Source: Aridibacter sp965216195
GTDB taxonomy: Bacteria > Acidobacteriota > Blastocatellia > Pyrinomonadales > Pyrinomonadaceae
Length of the DNA: 64,000 nucleotides
NCBI GenBank assembly: GCA_965216195.1
Contig: OZ244151.1
Span: forward strand, 2,790,001 to 2,854,000
Direction of reading: 5' to 3'
Below, in pieces: positions 53,879 to 63,375 of the stretch. Below the pieces are notes generated by a model, which was not told the DNA's origin, searched no databases, and saw only the letters and a program-made list of their open reading frames with translations. Both the position numbers and the translations under genes were made by a program. The first letter of the stretch is position 1; each line of letters starts with the position of its first letter.

Positions 53879-55207
53879 ATGCGACCGCAACTTAAGAAAT
53901 TTATCGAAGAAATTGGCAAAGACGCCGTGGCAATTATCCCAGCGGCTCACGAGCAAACACGCAGCTACGACACCGAATACAAATTCCGTCAAGACTCCGA
54001 CTTTTGGTATTTAACGGACTTCCCCGAGCCGGATGCGATTGCGGTAATCGCGCCCGCAAAGCGTAATAAATACACGATGTTTGTACGCCCGCGCGATCCG
54101 GAGATGGAGACGTGGTATGGAAGACGCCTGGGAACGGAAGGCGCCGAGAAAAATTACGGTGTCCAAAAAGCGTATTCGATCGATCGATTCGAGAAGATGT
54201 TCGCAAAAATGCTCGACGGGCACGCGAAATTGTATTACCGCTTTGGTGTTGATAAAAAGCTCGACCAACTGATTCTGAGTTATTTATCCGGTCAAAGGTT
54301 TCGCCGTTTGAAAACTGCATATCCTCCACACACGATTATCGACCCGACGATTTTGATCCATGAAATGCGGTTGCATAAAACTCCTGGCGAGATCAAGCTC
54401 ATGCAAAAGTCGGCCGATATTGCCTGCGCCGCACACAAACTCGCGATGCGAAAATGCAAACCGGGAATGAACGAATACCAGATCGAGGGTTTGATCGAAT
54501 CCTATTTCCTTGAAAAAGGTGCAAGCGGCGTTGCGTACAATTCGATTGTCGGGGGCGGTGAAAATGCGACGATCCTGCACTACGTGGAAAACAATGCGAC
54601 CCTGAGGAACGGCGACCTGCTGCTGATCGACGCCGGAGCTGAATATGAAGGTTATGCGTCGGACATCACCCGTACCTTCCCTGTAAACGGAAAGTTCACG
54701 CGTGCGCAAAAGGATATCTATAATATTGTACTTGAAACGCAGAAAGCGTGTGTCGAAGCAACCGTAACGGGCACAACAATTAAACAGCGCCAAGACCTGT
54801 CAATAGAGATGCTCACCGAGGGAATGAAAAAGATCGGTTTGCTAAAAGGCGCCACAAAGACTTTGCTCAAGAAAAAAGCATATATGAAATATTATATGCA
54901 CGGGCTCGGACACTACATCGGAATGGACGTCCACGACGCCGGACGCTACTTCACCGACCAAAAAGCCAAAAAATCGCGACCGTTTGAGCCGGGGATGGTC
55001 TTAACGGTCGAACCTGGAATCTACGTTCCGCCAGACGATAAATCCGCACCCGCAAAATACCGCGGCATCGGAATCCGTATTGAAGACGACGTTTTGGTAA
55101 CTGAGACAGGCAATAAGAATCTAACGACCAAGGTGCCAAAGGAAATCGACGAAATCGAAGCACTTATGAACGGTCGCAGGAAAAAGGCGAAAGCCGCAAA
55201 AAAGTAA
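53879..55207 (+). CDS. pepP: Xaa-Pro aminopeptidase (M24B)
   Basis: A 442-residue metallopeptidase that removes the residue before proline. An aminopeptidase P N-terminal domain (about 1-170) precedes the pita-bread domain with all five metal ligands: two Asp (LLIDAGAEYEGYASDITRTF), His (HGLGHYIGM), and two Glu (VEPGIYV, IRIEDDV). The Lys-rich tail after residue 425 is variable. A GGAG lies 5 bp before the start, and the DoxX-like gene follows after 3 bp. Confidence 0.95.
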   Translation: MRPQLKKFIEEIGKDAVAIIPAAHEQTRSYDTEYKFRQDSDFWYLTDFPEPDAIAVIAPAKRNKYTMFVRPRDPEMETWYGRRLGTEGAEKNYGVQKAYSIDRFEKMFAKMLDGHAKLYYRFGVDKKLDQLILSYLSGQRFRRLKTAYPPHTIIDPTILIHEMRLHKTPGEIKLMQKSADIACAAHKLAMRKCKPGMNEYQIEGLIESYFLEKGASGVAYNSIVGGGENATILHYVENNATLRNGDLLLIDAGAEYEGYASDITRTFPVNGKFTRAQKDIYNIVLETQKACVEATVTGTTIKQRQDLSIEMLTEGMKKIGLLKGATKTLLKKKAYMKYYMHGLGHYIGMDVHDAGRYFTDQKAKKSRPFEPGMVLTVEPGIYVPPDDKSAPAKYRGIGIRIEDDVLVTETGNKNLTTKVPKEIDEIEALMNGRRKKAKAAKK

Positions 55208-55210
55208 CAA

Positions 55211-55627
55211 ATGACCATTGAAGAAATTGGAAAGAATCTTCCGGCGCTACTGAGCGCCTTGCTAATCGCAATCCTTTTTATTCAGTCAGGGTTGGATAAG
55301 GTTTTCGATTGGAAAGGAAATATTGATTGGCTAACCGGGCATTTTTCCAAAACGTTTCTAAGCGGAATGGTTCCAGTGATGGTTGCCACTATTACCGTTT
55401 TGGAGTTACTTACAGGAATCCTGAGCGCAATCGGAATCGTATACTTTTTGGCTATGGGTACAACAATTTTAATTTTCTACGCTGCAGTAATAGGGGCTCT
55501 ATCGATTATCGCATTGTTTTTTGGTCAGAGAGTCGCGAAAGATTATCCCGGTGCGGCAGTTTTGGTGCCTTATTTTATCCTGCTGATAATGGTTACTTAT
55601 CTTACGAATCCGTATTTGAAATCGTAG
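55211..55627 (+). CDS. DoxX-like membrane protein
   Basis: A 138-residue protein with four predicted helices and the DoxX-like pattern FIQSGLDKVFDW, then LELLTGILSAIGI. It starts 3 bp after pepP and is probably co-transcribed. Function is unknown. It is distinct from the DoxX protein at 25.2 kb. Confidence 0.78.
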   Translation: MTIEEIGKNLPALLSALLIAILFIQSGLDKVFDWKGNIDWLTGHFSKTFLSGMVPVMVATITVLELLTGILSAIGIVYFLAMGTTILIFYAAVIGALSIIALFFGQRVAKDYPGAAVLVPYFILLIMVTYLTNPYLKS

Positions 55628-56230
55628 GGCATAAGGAACTTCCCTGACATCTACCAACTCAGGTCGGTCTCTCAAGTTCAACGTCGTGTTTCCTTCTTTT
55701 TTCGTCCTTTTTCGTGTGCCAATCCCTCTATATGCACACTCGTTCGCGCTCGTGTTTCTGCCCTCCTGATTCGCGCAGATTAGCGTCGATTCGCGGGCAA
55801 AACTCTTGGTGGTTTACCAGATCGCTACGGCTTCCCAACCATGCTTCTTGCACTCCTTCAGAGTGCGCGCCTTCCTTTTGCCTTTCCAGAGGTTCCGCTT
55901 CACTTCATTTCGCTTCACCAATGGCTACCTTCTGATCGCTTCAGTCGAAGCTCTAAACATAATAGATTCTAAAAGGAACTTCCTGTATGAGTAAAATCCG
56001 TGTCGGTAGCCCGCGCGTTAGTAAGGGCACCGATGTGTCAATTACCGGGGAGGTTTTGCGGGTTTTTTCCACCTACTTTCCAACTACTCACTGTCGGTGC
56101 CCTTTCCCTTAAGTTTTTTCGTATTTTCTGTCGGCCAATCACCCCAACGTCACTCGACTCCGGTTTCGGCCTTTCTGATTCGCGTAGATTCGTGCAAATT
56201 CGCGGGCAAACTCTTACGATTCTGTTCGGT
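55628..56230. other. 600-bp gene-free region with dispersed repeats
   Basis: No credible gene. Two copies of a GATTCGCGxAGATT...GCGGGCAAA element (55768-55802 and 56177-56212) and a REP-like pair: AAGGGCACCGA (56023-56033) and its exact complement (56094-56104), preceded by GTGTCGGTAGCCCG. The region lies between convergent genes. Confidence 0.6.
56023..56104. repeat. REP-like inverted pair
   Basis: An 11-bp perfect stem, AAGGGCACCGA (56023-56033) with TCGGTGCCCTT (56094-56104), around a 60-bp spacer. The GTAGCCCG word upstream (56006-56013) links it to the tandem array at 12.9 kb. Confidence 0.8.
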
Positions 56231-57742
56231 CTACCGTTTAACAACAAATTGAATTGGATTTGTGAACCCGATGAGTTGATCGCGGTGGTCCCGTACTTCG
56301 AGGCGTACATAACCATCCTGCGTGGCGTAGATTTTGTAATCCCCTCCGTATTTTTCTTCGTAAATCAGAAATTCCTTGGCGATCTGCGCGTTAGCGATGA
56401 TGCGTAATTTCGAACCGTTTTCAAAACCCTCGACCGAGTACTTAAACTCGATGACATCTCCGTGCTTCGCTTCAACCGTATCTCCTATTGTCGAGATTTT
56501 ATTAGCTGTGAGCATCATTCGCCGACGCGAGTTTTCTGCGGCAAAAACTTTTCCTTTACGAATTCCTTCAAGAATCGCTTCGGTAGTATTTTCTTTCGCT
56601 CCGACAAAAACCGTCGGGCTTCCTATCGCAAGATTCGTTGGATAATCGCTCGGCTCAGAAGGGTGTTGGTGTGAATCGGAGGAAGCGATTCCCGTCACTT
56701 TCTTTTGGTTAAGCAATAGGTCATCCCATTTCGTAAGAGCCACGTCATCTTGCTCGTCCCACTTCGCATTCCAAACTTCTACCGCGCCTATTTCATCCCA
56801 TTCGCCGTATCCCCAAGCACAGCCTCCGCAGTCCATTTTTGGATGATTAATCGACGCAAGCGCACCAAAACCGGCTGCCTTTTTGGCAATCTTCGCTCCG
56901 GACTTTTTGTCGCTCGGAAAAACACGGAAATCCATCCATTCATTTTTTGGCAGCCCCCAAACATTAATATGCCCACCGTAAGTTGTTACCTCCTCACCAT
57001 TTATCACGGTCAATTCGGGATATTCGGGTTTTACCGTCTCAATCTCACGGTGATGCGTGAAGGTATTGTGGGCTGTGATCGAAACAAAATCGAGATTATT
57101 CGCTGAGGCGGAATCGAGCACTCCTTTGACGGTCCAACGACCATCGCTATGAACCGTGTGGGCGTGTAGATCTCCGGCAAACCATGTTAGTTCGCCAGTT
57201 TTTAATCTCTCGACCTTTTCGTGCTTTTTAATTGGAAATTTGCGAACGCTTTCTTCCTCAAACTGTCTTCTCGCGTCTTCGTCAACCTTGTTGAAATCCA
57301 CGAAAACTTTTACATCAACGTAGTCTTCAACTTCAGCAGCACCTAGAATTATGCGCCACGCTCCCGGCTCAATCTCCCCTGACTTATATCCATTGGTGGC
57401 GGAGTCTTCGGCAATAAAGACCTTGTCCCTAACGCTGCCGCTCCAACCGCGAAAACCCTTTTTATCCGAGGGTTTTCCGCTAAAACCCGAGTCAAAAACG
57501 CCGAATTCTATGCGATTTTTGCCCTTGTCCTTTTCGTATTCATACCCAATCGAAATGCTTTTGGTATTCGGCGGCACCTCAAAAGGAACATATGTATAGG
57601 GCGATTTATCAAAGGTAGGCTTTTCAATCGAAATTGATGTTTCAAAATCGTGCGAACGCCCGGCTTTTTCGCAAGCAGTCAAAAAAAACAGGCTGGCTGC
57701 AAAAAGCGCGATAAGAAATTTGATGAGAATTTTGTTGAGCAT
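56231..57742 (-). CDS. CehA/McbA family metallohydrolase (PHP domain), lipoprotein
   Basis: A 503-residue protein with a lipobox signal peptide (FLTAC, Cys24). The PHP-type domain has GDLHAHTVHSDGRW (about 191-204), SITAHNT and ASSDSHQHP metal-binding motifs; an N-terminal beta-sandwich and a C-terminal beta domain flank it. Family members hydrolyse carbamate or phosphoester substrates; the natural substrate is unknown. It would sit on the periplasmic side of a membrane. Confidence 0.9.
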   Translation of the reverse strand: MLNKILIKFLIALFAASLFFLTACEKAGRSHDFETSISIEKPTFDKSPYTYVPFEVPPNTKSISIGYEYEKDKGKNRIEFGVFDSGFSGKPSDKKGFRGWSGSVRDKVFIAEDSATNGYKSGEIEPGAWRIILGAAEVEDYVDVKVFVDFNKVDEDARRQFEEESVRKFPIKKHEKVERLKTGELTWFAGDLHAHTVHSDGRWTVKGVLDSASANNLDFVSITAHNTFTHHREIETVKPEYPELTVINGEEVTTYGGHINVWGLPKNEWMDFRVFPSDKKSGAKIAKKAAGFGALASINHPKMDCGGCAWGYGEWDEIGAVEVWNAKWDEQDDVALTKWDDLLLNQKKVTGIASSDSHQHPSEPSDYPTNLAIGSPTVFVGAKENTTEAILEGIRKGKVFAAENSRRRMMLTANKISTIGDTVEAKHGDVIEFKYSVEGFENGSKLRIIANAQIAKEFLIYEEKYGGDYKIYATQDGYVRLEVRDHRDQLIGFTNPIQFVVKR

Positions 57743-57766
57743 CTACAGATATTTATCGCAAGATCG

Positions 57767-58768
57767 CTACTTGAGTTTGTCGATTACAGCAGTAGCAAAA
57801 TCAGCCGTCGATGCGGTTCCGCCGAGGTCTGGCGTACGCACCTCACCTTTTTCAAAAACCTGCATCATAGCGTCTTCCATTTTCTTTGCCGCTTCAAATT
57901 CATTGATGTGTTTGAGCATCATTACCGCCGAGAGCATTATTGCCGTGGGGTTTGCAACGCCCTGCCCGGCAATGTCAGGAGCCGAACCGTGAACCGCTTC
58001 AAACGTGGCAGCTTCTAGACCAATATTTGCCCCCGGAGCAAGGCCCAAACCGCCAATCAACCCCGCACAAAGGTCCGAAACAATATCGCCATAAAGGTTT
58101 TCCATGACGACTACGTCAAACTGACTCGGACGCATAACGAGCTGCATACAGGCATTGTCGATAATTTTGTCGTCCGCTTCGAGCTCGGGATAATCTTTCG
58201 CAACATTGTAAAAACAATCGAGGAAGAGCCCGTCAGACAGCTTCATAATGTTTGCCTTGTGCATTGCCGTCAATTTTTTTCTGCCTTCACGTTTGGCAAA
58301 CTCAAAAGAATACTTAGCGATTCTGGTCGAGGCCTTTTCACTAATGATCTTGAGGGACTCGACAACCCCCGGCACCACAACGTGTTCCAAACCCGCATAC
58401 AAACTTTCCGTATTCTCGCGCATTACAACAAGATCAAGCTCCGGGTATCGGCATTCCACATTTGGCAGTGCTTTTATTGGTCTGACGTTTGCGTAAAGAT
58501 CAAGCGCCTTTCGCATTCCGACATTGACCGAAGTAAAACCCTTTCCAACCGGTGTCGTCATCGGTCCTTTTAGTGCAACTTTGTTTTTCTTAACCGATTC
58601 GATCAACGCTTCGGGAAGCGTCGAACCAAACTTCTCAAGCGCTTGCGCTCCGCCAAACTGGGTTTCCCATTCAATCTCGACCCCGGTCGCCTCAACCGTC
58701 CTCACGGCAGCCGCAACTATTTCAGGCCCAATCCCATCTCCGGGAATTAAAGTAATCGTGTGTTTCAT
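57767..58768 (-). CDS. NAD-type isocitrate dehydrogenase (isocitrate/isopropylmalate DH family)
   Basis: A 333-residue beta-decarboxylating dehydrogenase. Characteristic segments: IPGDGIGPE (8-16), SVNVGMRKALDLYANVRP (substrate-binding RxxxxxxxR loop), RENTESLYAG, ENLYGDIVSD and AVHGSAPDIAGQ. The NVxxRKALDLYANVRP form points to isocitrate dehydrogenase of the NAD/mitochondrial type rather than isopropylmalate dehydrogenase. It provides 2-oxoglutarate for the TCA cycle. Confidence 0.88.
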   Translation of the reverse strand: MKHTITLIPGDGIGPEIVAAAVRTVEATGVEIEWETQFGGAQALEKFGSTLPEALIESVKKNKVALKGPMTTPVGKGFTSVNVGMRKALDLYANVRPIKALPNVECRYPELDLVVMRENTESLYAGLEHVVVPGVVESLKIISEKASTRIAKYSFEFAKREGRKKLTAMHKANIMKLSDGLFLDCFYNVAKDYPELEADDKIIDNACMQLVMRPSQFDVVVMENLYGDIVSDLCAGLIGGLGLAPGANIGLEAATFEAVHGSAPDIAGQGVANPTAIMLSAVMMLKHINEFEAAKKMEDAMMQVFEKGEVRTPDLGGTASTADFATAVIDKLK

Positions 58769-58782
58769 AAAATAGTTTTTTG

Positions 58783-59193
58783 TTAATTTTTTTCGATCTT
58801 ATTAATTCTCTGATGGGCAAATTTTACGACATCCGCAAGTTCCGCCATTTTCTGGTCTCTAAATTTCGAGGCTTCTGCAAGTTCCGCCATTTTCTGGTCT
58901 CTAAATTTCGAGGCTTCCGCAAGTTCCGTCATTTGCAGATCCGATTTCTTCTGTGCGATTTTCATCTTTTTATCAAGCTTCGCCGCCCTGTCTTCATTAC
59001 GAATCTGAGCATCTACCAACATATTTATTTTTTCCTGAGTTTCTTTTTGAGATGCTCTAAGCTCATCTATACCAAATAGCATTTTTTCAATTTGATCTGT
59101 GTGGCTGTCTGCTAATTTAACAAGTAACTGAATAGCATGCTCCATAGTTCCTATTCTTTTCGTATTTTTGTTTACCTTCTTCTCTAAATCCAT
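58783..59193 (-). CDS. Coiled-coil protein with 14-residue repeats
   Basis: A 136-residue highly charged helical protein. Residues about 92-133 are three repeats of 14 residues, the first two nearly identical (MxELAEASKFRDQK), encoded by a 42-bp DNA tandem. The upstream part shows heptad spacing. No enzymatic motif. It may be a structural or adaptor protein. The upstream gene thiO is divergent. Confidence 0.7.
   Translation of the reverse strand: MDLEKKVNKNTKRIGTMEHAIQLLVKLADSHTDQIEKMLFGIDELRASQKETQEKINMLVDAQIRNEDRAAKLDKKMKIAQKKSDLQMTELAEASKFRDQKMAELAEASKFRDQKMAELADVVKFAHQRINKIEKN
58833..58937. repeat. 42-bp tandem repeat inside the coiled-coil gene
   Basis: Two almost identical copies, each containing CCGCCATTTTCTGGTCTCTA and AATTTCGAGGCTTC, plus a partial third. 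The length is a multiple of three and of the 14-residue protein repeat, so the frame is preserved when copy number changes. Confidence 0.85.
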
Positions 59194-59298
59194 ACAAACT
59201 CCCCGTGTGAGTGTTATAAAAAGCAGTTCTTACCTGCTAAAATTCTTATGTAATTAAATTTACAATGAATCAAGACAACAAACAAATTTGAAAGTTTA

Positions 59299-60432
59299 AT
59301 GAGCAGTTTTTTAATAATTGGCGGCGGGTTAATAGGTTTAACGCTAGCGCGCGAGCTTAAAAAAAGAGGGGTTTCTGATGTAACGATCCTCGAAAAAGGT
59401 GAGGTCGGACGGGAAGCTTCGTACGCTGCCGCTGGGATGCTTTCGCCGCAAGCTGAGGCTGATTGCGACGATGATTTCTACAAGTTTTGTGTCGAATCAA
59501 AGAGAATTTTTCCGGATTTGGAAGCAGAACTTTTAGACGAAACCGGTGTAGATATTGAGCTTGACAAGACCGGCACTCTATATCTCGCGTTTGACGAAAA
59601 TGATCGAGAGGAAATTAGCGAGCGTTTTAAATGGCAAAAGGAGGCAGGGCTCGAAGTCGAAAGACTTTCTGCTCAAGAAACACACAAACTCGAGCCTTTT
59701 GTCTCTCCGGATTCGGTCGAATCGCTTTTTTTTCCAGGCGATTGGCAGGTGGAAAACCGAAAGCTGCTAAAAGCTCTTCGAGCGTTTGTAGAAACTTCGG
59801 ACATAGAGCTTCTTAAGGAAACCGAAGTATGCAGTCTTACTTCAGCAAATGGCAAAATTTTATCGGTAGAAGACACGAATGGCTCGGAATATTTTGCTGA
59901 TCAAGTCATTATTTGTGGCGGAGCCTGGACTTCGCTTCTTAAAACCGATGAAAATGTGCTTTCAATTCCGTCCGTCAAACCAATCCGCGGGCAAATGGTC
60001 AGCTACCACACGGCAAAACGCCTACTTCAACATGTAATCTACAGCCCGCGGGGCTACATTGTGCCGCGTGCAAATGGCAAGATTCTGGCGGGGTCGACTA
60101 CGGAGGATGTAGGTTTTGAAAACGAAACGACGGTTGAGGGAATTGAGATCGTCAAGCAAAATGCACTTGAGATTGCTCCGAGTATTGCTAATCTACGGGT
60201 GGATGATTCATGGGCTGGGCTTCGTCCTTACACGCCCGATGAACTTCCCCTAATCGGAAAACTTGATTCATATGAAAACCTTTTTATTGCAACGGCTCAT
60301 TACCGAAATGGAATCCTACTTGCTCCAATGACCGCAAAGATTCTGGTTGATAGAATTCTTAACCAAGTTGATTCCACTTTTCTGGAAATTTGCAACCCAA
60401 ATCGCTTAAAATCGGTTAACGCCTCGTTATGA
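59299..60432 (+). CDS. thiO: Glycine oxidase ThiO (FAD-dependent)
   Basis: A 377-residue FAD enzyme that oxidises glycine to the imine used for the thiazole of thiamine. The N-terminal dinucleotide fold IIGGGLIGLTLARELKKRG is perfect, ASYAAAGMLSPQAE is the family motif, and the end AHYRNGILLAPMTA is typical. No thiS/thiG follows. It overlaps the next gene by 4 bp (ATGA). Confidence 0.92.
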   Translation: MSSFLIIGGGLIGLTLARELKKRGVSDVTILEKGEVGREASYAAAGMLSPQAEADCDDDFYKFCVESKRIFPDLEAELLDETGVDIELDKTGTLYLAFDENDREEISERFKWQKEAGLEVERLSAQETHKLEPFVSPDSVESLFFPGDWQVENRKLLKALRAFVETSDIELLKETEVCSLTSANGKILSVEDTNGSEYFADQVIICGGAWTSLLKTDENVLSIPSVKPIRGQMVSYHTAKRLLQHVIYSPRGYIVPRANGKILAGSTTEDVGFENETTVEGIEIVKQNALEIAPSIANLRVDDSWAGLRPYTPDELPLIGKLDSYENLFIATAHYRNGILLAPMTAKILVDRILNQVDSTFLEICNPNRLKSVNASL

Positions 60433-61853
60433 GTAAAAAAGTCTTTTTTATATTTCTAATCTTAGCTATAGCTGCTGCAAGTTTTGCTCAATCCGGCAGG
60501 CGCACTGACCCGGAGATTGTAAAACCCGTAACTAATGAAATCAATGAGTTTACGGTCGCTCAGCTGTTTACTAAAGCGGTTAACTACGCCCGCGATCGTT
60601 TTACCGAATTTGAGAAACAAAATAGGCGTTACACCGAACGTCTCCATCGCCAAGTTCTTCAGGAACAAAAGCAATTGGCGGCAAAATATGCAAATCAGGC
60701 TAGCCAGCGCGAAAACCTTGCTGGAGAAGATTTTTACTATCTTGGGCGACTGCATTGGCTTGCGACCAATGTGGAAGATTCTGCAGAAGCGTTTGACAAA
60801 TATCTCCAAATTGAAGATGGCGATTCCGCGAAAATGCAGACAGCTCGCTCCGTCGTCGTTGTCATTTCCGCTAACAATGCGGACTTCGACGCTGCAGAAA
60901 AGATGTTTGCAGACTACGAGCGAAACGAGCCGAAAAGACTTCGTGAAGTTGCCAAAATGCGCAAGCAGCTTGCCCATAGCTATCGTTTGAAAGGAAATTT
61001 GAGCGCTGCTTCGGGCCACGCAGATATGGCGTTTGAAACCACTCAAAAACTCCTGAAGGTAAATGAGTCGCGCTCGAGTGCTTTGAGTCAATTGCTTGAT
61101 GCCGGAATTACGGCGTTTGAAATTCACAAGGAATTGGGCTCAAAATCTGCCGCTGAAAAAGTCCTGGAGACACTTCGTGGAAAATCTATCCCGATTCAGT
61201 CACACGGAATTTACTATCGCGCCATCGACGAACACGTAAGATTTTTAATCGATACCGGGAGAAAGCCGCTTGCACTGACACTTTATCGAAACACATTAAA
61301 GAATATCTCGAAAGATTTTAATAGCGTAAGCTCTCGCCGGTATCTGCAACAAAAATTTAGGAAGCGCGGGGTTCATTACAAGCTGCTCGGAGAAATAGCG
61401 CCAGAACTCGTTTCGATTGACAGTTGGATTCCCGGCAGGGCGCAAAATCTGGCAACCCTAAAAGGAAAGATTGTTTTACTCGATTTCTGGGCGACTTGGT
61501 GTGGACCTTGCATCGATGCATTCCCGGATCTGATCGATTGGCACAACGACTTAAAAGATGATGGATTAGTGATTCTTGGCGTTACCCGATATTACGGGGA
61601 GGCTGAGGGAAGACGAGTTGACCACCCCGGTGAAATTGAGTTTCTAAAGCGCTTTAGAAAAAACTGGGCGCTGCCCTACAGTTTGGCGATCGCCGACAAT
61701 CAGGCGAATCAATACAAATATGGTGCGACGGGAATTCCGACAGCTGTTTTGATCGATCGAAAGGGTATCGTGAGATATATCGCGACCGGGACGAGCGAAT
61801 CCCGAAAGAAAGATATTCTTAAAAATATCAAAAAATTACTCGCCGAAGAGTGA
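60429..61853 (+). CDS. TlpA-like thioredoxin-fold protein with helical repeats, secreted
   Basis: A 474-residue protein. A signal peptide (about 1-20) is followed by a TPR-like helical region (about 30-310) and a C-terminal TlpA/thioredoxin domain with WATWC358-GP-C361 and the cis-proline GIPTA (P437). It should act as a periplasmic disulfide reductant or as a chaperone-linked oxidoreductase. It overlaps thiO by 4 bp and the methyltransferase by 1 bp (TGATG), so the cluster is translated in a coupled way. Confidence 0.92.
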   Translation: MSKKVFFIFLILAIAAASFAQSGRRTDPEIVKPVTNEINEFTVAQLFTKAVNYARDRFTEFEKQNRRYTERLHRQVLQEQKQLAAKYANQASQRENLAGEDFYYLGRLHWLATNVEDSAEAFDKYLQIEDGDSAKMQTARSVVVVISANNADFDAAEKMFADYERNEPKRLREVAKMRKQLAHSYRLKGNLSAASGHADMAFETTQKLLKVNESRSSALSQLLDAGITAFEIHKELGSKSAAEKVLETLRGKSIPIQSHGIYYRAIDEHVRFLIDTGRKPLALTLYRNTLKNISKDFNSVSSRRYLQQKFRKRGVHYKLLGEIAPELVSIDSWIPGRAQNLATLKGKIVLLDFWATWCGPCIDAFPDLIDWHNDLKDDGLVILGVTRYYGEAEGRRVDHPGEIEFLKRFRKNWALPYSLAIADNQANQYKYGATGIPTAVLIDRKGIVRYIATGTSESRKKDILKNIKKLLAEE

Positions 61854-62506
61854 TGGGAACTAGTGCGAAAAAGACAAAAACGCAGATTTTCTACGACCGC
61901 ATTGCCGAAGTTCACAACGTAGCGCTAAAACTGAATGGTTATCGAAAATCGGTAGCAAATTTCTTAAGTTCACTTGATCTTGATTTGGGACCGGATGCCG
62001 TGGTTTTGGATGCAGGAAGCGGCACCGGAATTGTCACACTCGGGTTTTATTCAGCACGTTTTAGACCAAAGCAAACTTTCGCAGTAGACCTTTCGCGGAA
62101 ATCTCTTGAAGTTGCTCGCGAACAATTTGACGCGGACAAGGAAGCAGACCCGGAAAACATTTGCACTATTCAGGGAAATGTTTTGACGCTGCCCTTTCAA
62201 AATGAAACCTTCGATCTTGTATTAACCTGTGGCGTACTGGAATATGTGCCTCTTAAGGATGGAATGGATGAGTTTTCGCGAGTTTTAAAACCGGGAGGAA
62301 AACTTGTTCTGATTCCGGTAAAACCTTCCATAGTTGGCTCGGTTTTAAAGGTTCTCTACAAGTTCAAAATCCACACAGTCGAGAATGTAAAAAGAGTCGC
62401 GCGAAAGGACTTCAAAATCGTTGGCAACTATAAGTTTCCGGTAACCGAGCCAATGGGCTGGTCAAAAACAATCTTTCTCCTCGAAAAAAATGCCCCTAAA
62501 CAATAA
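61853..62506 (+). CDS. Class I SAM-dependent methyltransferase
   Basis: A 217-residue methyltransferase. SAM-binding motif I is VVLDAGSGTGIVTLG, motif II lies near FAVDLSRKSLEVAR, and the VLEYVPLKDGMDEFSRVLKPGG block is common to UbiE/ubiquinone-type enzymes. The substrate is unknown. I chose ATG 61853 in the TGATG junction; the alternative GTG at 61850 adds one residue. The end overlaps the next gene by 17 bp. Confidence 0.9.
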   Translation: MGTSAKKTKTQIFYDRIAEVHNVALKLNGYRKSVANFLSSLDLDLGPDAVVLDAGSGTGIVTLGFYSARFRPKQTFAVDLSRKSLEVAREQFDADKEADPENICTIQGNVLTLPFQNETFDLVLTCGVLEYVPLKDGMDEFSRVLKPGGKLVLIPVKPSIVGSVLKVLYKFKIHTVENVKRVARKDFKIVGNYKFPVTEPMGWSKTIFLLEKNAPKQ

Positions 62507-63287
62507 ACGCCCTCTTATTATTGCCCACCGGGGCGCTTCGGCCCACGCACCCGAAAACACAATTGCCGCTTTTCAAAAAGCGGTTGAGGATCGCGCTCAA
62601 GGAATCGAATTTGATGTGCGCCTTGCAAAAGATGGGGTACCGGTTGTATTTCATGACGCTACCTTAAAACGCATCTGCGGGGTCGAAAAAAAAGTTTCTA
62701 GTATAGCTTCCTGGGGGTTAAAAGAATTCGACGCAGGTGCTTGGTTTAGTAAGAAACGTGGCTCTGATCTTAAAGACTTTACAGGCGAACAGATCCCAAC
62801 GCTCACCGAGACTCTGGGATTTTTAAGAAACTACCAAGGGATTGTTTACATCGAACTAAAAGCGACGAATGCTGAGGTCGAAAAATTATCAAATGCGGTT
62901 TGCGACATAATAGGCGAATCGAAAATGCTTGAGCAGATTTTTATTAAAAGCTTCAAATTAGAGGCAATCCCGTTTGTAAAAAGAGCTTGTCCCAAGGTTT
63001 CAACGGCGGCGCTTTTCGCCCCGAAAATAAGCAACGCGCTGAGAAAGGAAAAACACTTGATAAATATCTCAAGGGAGCTGGGAGTTGACCGCCTCTCGGT
63101 ACATTTCTCTCTTGCAACAAGAAAATTAGTGAACAAAGCTCTCGAATTTGATCTTCCGGTTACGATTTGGACAGCAGACAGTGGGCGTTGGATAAGCAAA
63201 AGCATAAAACAAGGAATTGACCACATCATCACAAATGAGCCCGCAAAACTACTTGCAAAAAAGCGGGAATTCTTCGATAACCTTTGA
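62490..63287 (+). CDS. Glycerophosphodiester phosphodiesterase
   Basis: A 265-residue GDPD enzyme that releases glycerol-3-phosphate from phospholipid head groups. The catalytic residues H13-R14, E22-N23, E40, D42 and H55 (HRGASAHAPENT, IEFDVRLAKD, VFHDATL) are all present. No signal peptide, so it is cytoplasmic. It closes the thiO-tlpA-methyltransferase-GDPD operon. Confidence 0.94.
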   Translation: MPLNNKRPLIIAHRGASAHAPENTIAAFQKAVEDRAQGIEFDVRLAKDGVPVVFHDATLKRICGVEKKVSSIASWGLKEFDAGAWFSKKRGSDLKDFTGEQIPTLTETLGFLRNYQGIVYIELKATNAEVEKLSNAVCDIIGESKMLEQIFIKSFKLEAIPFVKRACPKVSTAALFAPKISNALRKEKHLINISRELGVDRLSVHFSLATRKLVNKALEFDLPVTIWTADSGRWISKSIKQGIDHIITNEPAKLLAKKREFFDNL

Positions 63288-63375
63288 ATCCCGCCAACGC
63301 TCTTGCGGCAAAAACCTTTACGAATTAAAATCGCTTTTTGAAACTTTCCACTACTTTTATTCACTTGGAGCCACA

